Source: Candidatus Zhuqueibacterota bacterium
GTDB taxonomy: Bacteria; KSB1; UBA2214
NCBI GenBank assembly: GCA_022706175.1
Contig: JAKJDB010000002.1
Location: forward strand, 1-21,884
DNA: 21,884 bases
Direction of reading: 5' to 3'
The translations under genes and the position numbers were made by a program. Below, piece after piece: positions 10,085 through 16,974 of the stretch (the stretch's first letter is position 1; each line of letters begins with the position of its first letter). The notes under the pieces are model-generated. The model was not told the origin of the DNA and made no database searches. It was given only the letters and a program-made list of their open reading frames with translations.

Positions 10085-11476
10085 TCACAGGTCTTTGGGA
10101 ATGCGAAATCCCTTCCGATATCCACGATCCGCTTCGCGCAACAAACGGTTCGCCTCAGAGTCATCGATGACCCGTTCCTTGATCGGATCGAAATTCAACG
10201 TCCGGCCCAGGCGATACGATGCATTGGCCAGATGCACCATAGTGCAGCTAATATGACCATCTTCGATGGTCGCGGTGATATCCTCCTGTTTACGGCTGCG
10301 CAGGGCCTTGATGAAATTGGCAAAATGGTAGCGGCTGCCGCCCTTGTGGCCGCTGGGTCCAGCGACCATGTCCGAGCCCAGCCACGCCTGATACGCGTTG
10401 GCAGTGTCCTCGTCGCCCAGGGCCAGGTAGCCGTTGGCGCCGTAAAAGATGTTGCCGATGGTGTTCGGCCCCTGCGTGCCGCTGCCGAGTTTTTCGGTGC
10501 CGATGTCCGCCTCACGATGGGTGATGCCGTGGCGCACCTCAAATTCGATCATCTTGCGTTTGCCGTCAGGCAGGTCGTATTGAAAGGCGCAGTTCAAAGT
10601 GTTGGGCGTGGCCTGATCATCGTCATGAACGAAATGGCCGCCTATGGCTGAGATCTTGTTCGGAAAGCCGACGCCAAGCCCCCATCGGGCGATGTCCACC
10701 TGATGAATGCCCTGGTTGCCCAAATCGCCGTTGCCGTATTCCCAGAACCAGTGCCAGTTATAATGAAAGCGATTGCGCGTGAAAGGGTGAACGGGCGCAG
10801 GCCCGGTCCACAGATCATAATCCACGCCCGCGGGCACAGGTTCCACCGGAGTGCGGCCGATGGTGTTCCTTCGTTTGAAGCACAACCCCCGCGCCAGATA
10901 CACCTCGCCGATCAACCCCGCTTTAAGATGCTGAATGGCCTCGTTCGCCGATTCAGAGGAGCGCGTCTGGGCGCCGTGCTGAACGATGCGGTTGTACCGT
11001 TTGATGGCGCGGATGAGCTGACGTCCCTCCCACCAGTTGTGCGAAAACGGCTTTTCGACATACACATCCTTGCCGGCCTGGCAGGCCCAGATGGCCATAA
11101 GCGTGTGCCAGTGGTTCGGCGTGGCGATGGTGATCGCGTCAATGGAAGGATCCTCCAGCAGCTTGCGCACATCGGTGTAAGTGCTGGGTTTGGCTAGGCC
11201 CAGCTGGTCCATTTTGGCCAGCCGATCAGCCAGGACGGTTTCATCCACATCGCACAGCGCGACCACCGATACATTGGGGATTTCGGAAAATAAGCGGACA
11301 TGGTCAAAGCCCCGCTTGCGCACGCCGCAGACCGCAAGGCGAATGCGATCATTGGCGCCGATTACGTTTAAGCGGGAGGACCGGCTGCCGGCATGAACCA
11401 GCGCCGCTGTGGCCAGGGTGGCCTGAGCGCCGGTGGCGATAAATTGACGACGAGTGAGTGGGTGCTTTAAGGACAC
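10085..11476 (-). CDS. Gfo/Idh/MocA family oxidoreductase, Tat-exported (463 aa)
   Basis: NAD(P)-dependent oxidoreductase of the glucose-fructose oxidoreductase family, predicted to act outside the cytoplasm. It opens with a Tat signal, LTRRQFIATG (7-16), plus a hydrophobic run ending near A29. The Rossmann fold begins at RIRLAVCGVRKRG (44-56); ATPNHWH (118-124) and VEKPFSH (140-146) are family hallmarks. NQGIHQVDIARW in the C-terminal domain contains the conserved His/Asp region. Length fits the secreted branch. Start is GTG at 11476, placed by AAAGGAGGT four bases upstream. An ATG four bases earlier abuts the ribosome-binding site and is out of frame. It lies 57 bp downstream of the phosphoesterase on the same strand and is likely the second gene of an operon. 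Sugar substrate unknown; the cofactor is probably folded in before Tat export, as in GFOR. Confidence 0.93.
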   Translation of the reverse strand: MSLKHPLTRRQFIATGAQATLATAALVHAGSRSSRLNVIGANDRIRLAVCGVRKRGFDHVRLFSEIPNVSVVALCDVDETVLADRLAKMDQLGLAKPSTYTDVRKLLEDPSIDAITIATPNHWHTLMAIWACQAGKDVYVEKPFSHNWWEGRQLIRAIKRYNRIVQHGAQTRSSESANEAIQHLKAGLIGEVYLARGLCFKRRNTIGRTPVEPVPAGVDYDLWTGPAPVHPFTRNRFHYNWHWFWEYGNGDLGNQGIHQVDIARWGLGVGFPNKISAIGGHFVHDDDQATPNTLNCAFQYDLPDGKRKMIEFEVRHGITHREADIGTEKLGSGTQGPNTIGNIFYGANGYLALGDEDTANAYQAWLGSDMVAGPSGHKGGSRYHFANFIKALRSRKQEDITATIEDGHISCTMVHLANASYRLGRTLNFDPIKERVIDDSEANRLLREADRGYRKGFRIPKDL

Positions 11477-11533
11477 GCATACCTCCTTTAACTGGATGGA
11501 ATAAAATAGGATTAAAAAAAGTGAGATCGTTGA

Positions 11534-13333
11534 CTAGTTCTGCGGTGGATGCGGCGCGAATCGAAGGTTGCCCAGCGGATCGCCGATATGGAACTGCAGA
11601 TACCAATCCGCTGGATCGTTGATCAGCTTGACTAAAAGCCGATTCCAGCCGGTCTTGAGCGCGAGCGGTGCGTAACCGGTCACACCGCTTCTCCACAGCG
11701 CTGCGTCGAGGATCGGCTTGCCGTTGAGCACGATATAGGCAAAATTATCGGCCTGATAGCGCGCGTAGACAAGCTGGTCCACAGGACTGTACACGCCGCA
11801 CAGCGCATAGCCCATCGCATCATCCAGCGTTCCGATCTCGGCGTTAAAGCTGATCAGCCCTTCGCTGTTGCAGCGGGCCGGCTTCCAGCGCAGCTCCCTT
11901 CCACCGTCGCGATAGACTGCATTGGCATCAAAGGTTCTGTCCGGTCCGCGCAGATCGAAAACGCCGGGAATCGCTCGGCCAGGGTCATGGGGCAGATGGC
12001 GTCTGTTGATCCGGCCGAGCTGCCAGGGACCGATCAACATCCAGTTCTCGATCACAACCATTTGGCTTTCGCGGTACAGGGGCAGCGGAGCGCCCCGGCC
12101 GCTGAGCCACATCCCCTGGCGCCAGGCCTCGACCGCTGTCCAGACCGGATCATAGGAGTCCTGTTTGCAGACCGTGAACGCACAGGGCATTCTGCGCTCC
12201 TGGCCCGGCGCCAGCGTGGCGACAAAAGGAGTATCGCCGACCGCGATCTTCCATTGTCCGAGGCGACGCAGCCGCATGGCGACTTGAGCCGTATCCTCCA
12301 GCGTGTTGCGAAGCACCACCTCTCCTGCGCAGCGAAGGGTCTGATCGCCGAGCCCTGTCACCTGGTCGATCTCCATGCGGCCCAGACCGTTCAACGCTTC
12401 TTTGAAAGAACGCGGCGCTACGTCGCGCGGCCAGATCGCTCCACCCGGTTCAACAATGGAGATATGAGTCGTGTCGCCGTCAACCACCACAGAGGCAAAG
12501 TGATGAAACTCGCCCATCGCTTTAACCGGAATCTCTCCGGTTCCTGCGCCGGTGGCGCCGAGGGTGAGCAGTTCCCCACAGCCGCGCCGCTGGTGATCGA
12601 GGGTGTGCACATGTCCGGCAAACGCCGTATAGCGCCTCTCCCCCAATGCGGCCGTGATGCGCCGCCAGTCCAGTTCGTAGCGTGCGTCGTCCCACATGGG
12701 CTTGTGCATAAAAAGAAAAGTATGACGGGCATCGCGGTGAAGAACGAGTTCGTTTTCGACAAAAGTCATCATCTTTTGCCATACCGGCCCGCGGCCATCC
12801 GTGCGCTCCTCTTCGGTGTTAATGACCAGAAAGAGACAGCCCCGGTAGATGAAAGAATAGTAGGTGCTGCCCCGGTCCTCCTGCCACCAGCGGTAGCAAT
12901 CCAGGTTGGCGATGTCGTGATTGCCCACGGTGAAAAAAAGCGGCGCTCGCAGAGAGCGGGCGTGCGACAAGTACTCTTCCCATTCAGCGTTCCACAGCTC
13001 GCGCTCGTGCATGTGCCCGGGGATCTGGTCGCCGACGGTCATGACAAAATCCGGCGCCAGTTGGTTGATGTCGTGAACCGCGCGATCAAAGATAGGCCAC
13101 TTGCCCTCACCGCCGCTGGTCTTGTCGCCTAAAACAGCAAAGGAAAATTTTTCCGCCTGCGGCCAGTGGCCGGCGATCAGCGGTGCATGGCCTGCAGACC
13201 ATTGCATCCAGGGCGGCCTGGGCCGTTCATCCGCCCATGCGACGCAAGATAACATAGTGCAGAGAATTAAAAATACGAGCCGCGAATCATAGCGGTGAAC
13301 ACGGACAGCCATAAGTGCCGTCGTTGGTTTCAT
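11534..13333 (-). CDS. Secreted calcineurin-like metallophosphoesterase with C-terminal beta-sandwich-like module (about 599 aa)
   Basis: Exported phosphoesterase. A signal peptide (hydrophobic LVFLILCTMLSCVAWA) precedes a calcineurin-like domain with AVLGDK (~D70), VGDQ (~D102), GNHD (~137-140), FMHKP (~H210) and GHVH (~240-243). The first motif reads DKT where the classic form is DxH, so one metal ligand position differs; the rest are complete. Residues from about 430 form a separate module with WMLIGPW, NFAYIVLNGKP and LKTGWNRLLVKL, closely parallel to the N-terminal module of the GH38-like protein. The frame opens at a GTG (13345). The ATG at 13333 is preferred for its AAAGGTGG upstream; an ATG at 13312 would also keep the signal peptide. 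The oxidoreductase gene follows 57 bp downstream. Substrate unknown: it could be a nucleotide, phospholipid or sugar phosphate. Confidence 0.88.
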   Translation of the reverse strand: MKPTTALMAVRVHRYDSRLVFLILCTMLSCVAWADERPRPPWMQWSAGHAPLIAGHWPQAEKFSFAVLGDKTSGGEGKWPIFDRAVHDINQLAPDFVMTVGDQIPGHMHERELWNAEWEEYLSHARSLRAPLFFTVGNHDIANLDCYRWWQEDRGSTYYSFIYRGCLFLVINTEEERTDGRGPVWQKMMTFVENELVLHRDARHTFLFMHKPMWDDARYELDWRRITAALGERRYTAFAGHVHTLDHQRRGCGELLTLGATGAGTGEIPVKAMGEFHHFASVVVDGDTTHISIVEPGGAIWPRDVAPRSFKEALNGLGRMEIDQVTGLGDQTLRCAGEVVLRNTLEDTAQVAMRLRRLGQWKIAVGDTPFVATLAPGQERRMPCAFTVCKQDSYDPVWTAVEAWRQGMWLSGRGAPLPLYRESQMVVIENWMLIGPWQLGRINRRHLPHDPGRAIPGVFDLRGPDRTFDANAVYRDGGRELRWKPARCNSEGLISFNAEIGTLDDAMGYALCGVYSPVDQLVYARYQADNFAYIVLNGKPILDAALWRSGVTGYAPLALKTGWNRLLVKLINDPADWYLQFHIGDPLGNLRFAPHPPQN

Positions 13334-13864
13334 GGGCGTTGCCACCTTTTATTGTATTTCGTCTGAATCCATACGTTGGACCGTAAATTCCAAATGCTCA
13401 TCCCTATCATAATGGATTGGCAAAATAATCAATCAGGAACTGATAAGCAAGCAAAACCATGCAAGAGGCGGAAGACAGCAGCCAAACTCTTGCACTGTTA
13501 GCAGATTTATACCGGTGTTGCCCAGCCTTGTTGCCTATTTAGGTTGCAGTGTAACATGCGCTTATTATTTTGCGCCGGCTCTTTTACAATTCTCTCACAC
13601 GGACGTCTGAACCCACAGAATCGAGTTCCACCATTTGGGCCGAGTACACAGTCAGATTCTCCTTAGCGAGAATTTTGCGCCCCACAATATCGTTCTAATC
13701 ATTCTTGGTTTTGTCTGCGTGAGAGTATTTTTGCCCAGCCGATTTGCATTGAAGCATTTTTCTATTTTAACTCATTGATTTTTATATCAAAAGACCGCAT
13801 CCATTACGAATGGACTGCGAGAGGATGCCCGTTGTAAATCGTTGAAAATAGAGAGACATTTTCC
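13334..13864. other. Divergent intergenic region, no gene recognised
   Basis: Spacer between the minus-strand phosphoesterase and the plus-strand kinases. It includes an 8-bp inverted repeat TGCAAGAG/CTCTTGCA (13460-13467, 13487-13494). A small hairpin TCCATT-ACG-AATGGA lies near 13800, overlapping a competing pair GCATCC/GGATGC. No credible ORF and no clear promoter for the phosphoesterase were found. Confidence 0.5.
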
Positions 13865-13893
13865 TTGCATCTTGCTCCTAATTTATATATAAT
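13865..13893 (+). promoter_or_regulatory. Strong sigma70-type promoter candidate
   Basis: TTGCAT (13865-13870), a 17-bp AT-rich spacer and TATAAT (13888-13893). The -10 is perfect, the -35 matches four of six, and spacing is ideal. Transcription would start near 13900, about 215 bases before the first kinase, and run straight into the terminator-like hairpin at 13932. It is the best promoter match I found in the window. Confidence 0.55.
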
Positions 13894-13925
13894 TATAAAA
13901 AATAAACTGTGGGGGCATTCATGAT

Positions 13926-13979
13926 ATGATCGGCAAAGCAAATAACTTTACAGTAATTGCTTTGCCTTTTCCTTTTTAG
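13926..13979 (+). CDS. Possible 17-codon leader ORF (very tentative)
   Basis: Reads MIGKANNFTVIALPFPF then TAG. It begins about 26 bases after the predicted transcription start and runs right through the terminator-like hairpin, the arrangement expected for a leader peptide. Its first three codons equal those of both downstream kinases (MIG), and its first nine bases match theirs exactly. This may be chance or a ghost of a kinase start. The only upstream purine run is GGGGG, ten bases away, so translation is unproven. Confidence 0.2.
   Translation: MIGKANNFTVIALPFPF
13932..13977 (+). terminator. Rho-independent terminator-like hairpin in the kinase leader
   Basis: GGCAAAGCAA (13932-13941) pairs perfectly with TTGCTTTGCC (13957-13966) across a 15-base loop, followed by TTTTCCTTTTT. 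No plus-strand gene lies upstream, so it would stop only the transcript started at the promoter at 13865-13893. That gives a ~75-nt RNA, or an attenuator ahead of the kinase genes. Confidence 0.6.
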
Positions 13980-14114
13980 CAATCTTTCCGGTAAAAGCGT
14001 TCAGGCTTTTCTGCCATCCGATTTGTTCTCCTCCTCACTCGACTCTACTACTACCCACACAGCTGCGGATGGATATTCGAGATATAAAATATCCTAAATG
14101 GTCCGGAGTGCTGC

Positions 14115-16973
14115 ATGATCGGCGAAATTATTTCCCATTATAGAATTCTTGCCAAGATCGGCGAAGGCGGCATGGGCGTGGTGTATAAAGCGCAAGACAC
14201 CCTGCTTAAACGCATGGTGGCGCTTAAATTTCTCTCGCCTGCCTTGACCACTGATCCTGCGGCCAAAGAACGATTCATTCAGGAAGCCCAGGCCGCATCG
14301 GCGTTGGATCATCCCAATATCTGCACCATTCACGAAATCAAAGAAAGCGACGACGGCCGGCTGTACATGGTCATGGCCTGCTATGAGGGGCAGACGTTGA
14401 AGGATCGCTTGGCCGACGGCGCTATTTCGATTGAAGAGGCCCTACACATCGCCAGGCAAATCGCCGAGGGATTGGCAGAAGCGCAAGCAAAAGGCATTGT
14501 CCATCGCGACATCAAACCAGCGAACATCATGATCACTGAAAAAGGCGAGGTCAAGATCATGGATTTCGGCCTGGCCAAGCTTGCCGGACACTCCCTGCCG
14601 AGCAAAACCGGTTCCACTTTTGGAACGGTTGCTTACATGTCTCCGGAACAGGCGCAGGGATTGGCTGTCGATCATCGCACGGATATCTGGTCGCTGGGCG
14701 TGATAGTCTATGAAATGCTGACCGGAGGATTGCCCTTTGGCGGAGAATTCGATCAGGCGATCCTGTACCATATTGTCAATCGGGAACCCGAACCTTTAGA
14801 AAATCTGCGTTCTGATTTGCCGATGGGACTGGCTGAAATTGTTAATCGCGCTCTCACTAAACAGACAAACGACCGCTATCAACTCGCCGACGATCTGGCG
14901 ACGGACCTGCAGCGACTGCACAATAAAAGCGCTGATGTTCCAGCTATGGCCAGGGCGACCGTACAAAAAAAGATACAGAAAAAACGGCGGATGGTTGCCT
15001 TGGCGGCATTTCTGGTGACCTTGCTGACCGTGTGCGGTCTACTCTTTCTGCCTCCACAAACTCCGTCGGAGCGCGTTACCCTGGCCGTTGCGGATTTCGA
15101 CAACAAAACCAAAGAGGCCGAACTCGACGGCCTTTCGGATATGCTGATCACCGCTCTGGAACAATCCCGGCGGATTGAGGTGCTCACGCGCACACACATG
15201 TTCGATATACTCAAACAAATGAATAACGACAGCAGCAGCCGACGCATAGACGAAACAACAGCCAGAAGCATCTGCAAATATGCTAACGTCACCGCATTGA
15301 CCATTGCCACTTTGCGCAAATTCGGAAAATTATATACCATCGATCTTAAAATCCTTGATGTGCCAAATGACCGATATCTTTACACGGATAAGGAACAAGG
15401 TGAAGGGCAAGAGAGCATTCTGGCCATGATCGACAAGATTGCGGCCAGAACGCGCAAGTGCTTGAAAGAAAGCGAAAGACAGATTCAGGCCAGATCCAAG
15501 ACGATTGCCAATATTTCAACAGCCAATTTTGAAGCACATAGTCATTATTTCCAGGGCTTGGCACTGGTCGACAAACGCCAATGGCCATCTGCTGCTGAGG
15601 AATTTAACAAAGCGGTCAGCATAGATTCCACCTTTGGATTGGCTTACTTGTGGCTTGTCTATGCGGATTTAGAAGGTTTTGATTTATCTAAATCAAAACA
15701 TCTGCACAAGGCTCTTGCACTGATAGATCGCATCCCTGAAAAAGAGCGTTATTTTTTACGTGCTCTGCAAGCAAAGCAGGAACAAGGGATGGAAGCCGGA
15801 CTGGCCGCATTTCGGCAAATGGAGAAGCATTATCCGAACGACAAGGAAATGTTATACGTGATAGCCTACTGGAATTATTCTCTCGGTCATTTCTCCATTG
15901 CTGTGGAATATTATAAAAAAGTACTGGCTCTGGACCCAACTCATCAACGAGCGCTGAATCGGTTGACGCTGGTTTATTACGAATCCGGGCAGCACGAAAA
16001 AGAATATGAGGCAGCTAAACATTTCGCCTCTCTTTATGGATCGGATTTATCTTATTACACTCTGGCTCGAGCCTCTGCACTATCCGGTCGGGCGGAACAG
16101 GGTGTTCACATGTTGAACAGAGTCCGGGAGCTGGATCCAAGCAGAGACGGCATTACTATCTATATCGCCGGCATCTATACCTATCTCGGGCAATTTGATA
16201 AAGCAGAAATGGAATTGAAAAAATTTATCAATCTGAACTTGGCGCCCCAGACGAGATTTACAGCTTATCATGCGCTTTGTTTTAATTTTTACCCTTATAT
16301 GGGGAAATATAGGGAAGCAATTCAGCTTCTTGATATTTGTCAGAATTTGTGGAAACAAATTTATAAAGAGGATACTACTTATGTTGGCAGATATAAGGAA
16401 AAAAGGAAATTTTTCATGATAGCCACAAAAATAAATAGTGATCGCATGCAACTGGAGAAAATTGAATGCCAAGATCCAGCGCCTGGTAGGTATTATGGAG
16501 CTATTTTCCCTGTAATAAATACTTTCCTTGTAGACTATGATGCTGATAAGCTGAATTCTTATGATATCCCTGAACCCATGGCAAGAAGTATTCGTTCTCT
16601 AATTCAGATGCAACAAAATTGCAGCCAAGCTGAATTTTATGCGGATTCTCTCATCTATACTTGGGAAGAATGGAGTTACCCAACTTTAATATATTATCAG
16701 CTTGCCGTATGCCTTTATCAGAACGACAAGTTTGAAAAGGCGCTCTATTATTTAGAAAAGCTGCAAAAAAGATGGAATATTTATGGAGTCCGTTCCATCT
16801 TTTATCCTAAAAGTATTTTATTGCAAGGCAAAATCTATGAAAAGATGAATGACCGGAGCAGAGCCTTGCAAAAGTATCACCAATTTTTGCAGCTGTGGAA
16901 GGATGCGGATCCGGATCTGCCGGATCTGATCGAAGCGAAAGCACATTTAGCCAGGTTAGTCTCAGGAGCCTGA
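14115..16973 (+). CDS. Membrane Ser/Thr protein kinase with TolB-like domain and TPRs, paralog 1 (952 aa)
   Basis: Receptor-like Hanks-type kinase. The catalytic domain spans ~9-270: Gly-loop GEGGMG (16-21), K38 in VALKFL, HRDIKPAN (130-137), DFG (150-152), SPE (176-178) and DIWSLG, all intact, so it should be active. A single transmembrane helix at ~293-312 places the kinase inside and the rest outside the cytoplasm. Next comes a TolB/FlgO-like domain (~319-460; VTLAVADFDNKT, LDGLSDMLITALEQ). TPR-like helical repeats run from ~475 to the C-terminus (for example FQGLALVDKRQWPSAAEEFNKA). GGAG lies six bases before the ATG. It is followed after one base by a paralog of the same layout; 46 of the first 60 residues are identical. 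Base composition grows more AT-rich in the 3' third. Signal and substrates unknown; the TPR portion likely senses or binds a partner (inference). Confidence 0.92.
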   Translation: MIGEIISHYRILAKIGEGGMGVVYKAQDTLLKRMVALKFLSPALTTDPAAKERFIQEAQAASALDHPNICTIHEIKESDDGRLYMVMACYEGQTLKDRLADGAISIEEALHIARQIAEGLAEAQAKGIVHRDIKPANIMITEKGEVKIMDFGLAKLAGHSLPSKTGSTFGTVAYMSPEQAQGLAVDHRTDIWSLGVIVYEMLTGGLPFGGEFDQAILYHIVNREPEPLENLRSDLPMGLAEIVNRALTKQTNDRYQLADDLATDLQRLHNKSADVPAMARATVQKKIQKKRRMVALAAFLVTLLTVCGLLFLPPQTPSERVTLAVADFDNKTKEAELDGLSDMLITALEQSRRIEVLTRTHMFDILKQMNNDSSSRRIDETTARSICKYANVTALTIATLRKFGKLYTIDLKILDVPNDRYLYTDKEQGEGQESILAMIDKIAARTRKCLKESERQIQARSKTIANISTANFEAHSHYFQGLALVDKRQWPSAAEEFNKAVSIDSTFGLAYLWLVYADLEGFDLSKSKHLHKALALIDRIPEKERYFLRALQAKQEQGMEAGLAAFRQMEKHYPNDKEMLYVIAYWNYSLGHFSIAVEYYKKVLALDPTHQRALNRLTLVYYESGQHEKEYEAAKHFASLYGSDLSYYTLARASALSGRAEQGVHMLNRVRELDPSRDGITIYIAGIYTYLGQFDKAEMELKKFINLNLAPQTRFTAYHALCFNFYPYMGKYREAIQLLDICQNLWKQIYKEDTTYVGRYKEKRKFFMIATKINSDRMQLEKIECQDPAPGRYYGAIFPVINTFLVDYDADKLNSYDIPEPMARSIRSLIQMQQNCSQAEFYADSLIYTWEEWSYPTLIYYQLAVCLYQNDKFEKALYYLEKLQKRWNIYGVRSIFYPKSILLQGKIYEKMNDRSRALQKYHQFLQLWKDADPDLPDLIEAKAHLARLVSGA

Positions 16974-16974
16974 G

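Noticed and set aside
11987..13132. Plus-strand ORF (381 aa) opposite the phosphoesterase
   Set aside because: Antisense to the phosphoesterase, whose motifs are clear; no domain and no supporting ribosome-binding site.
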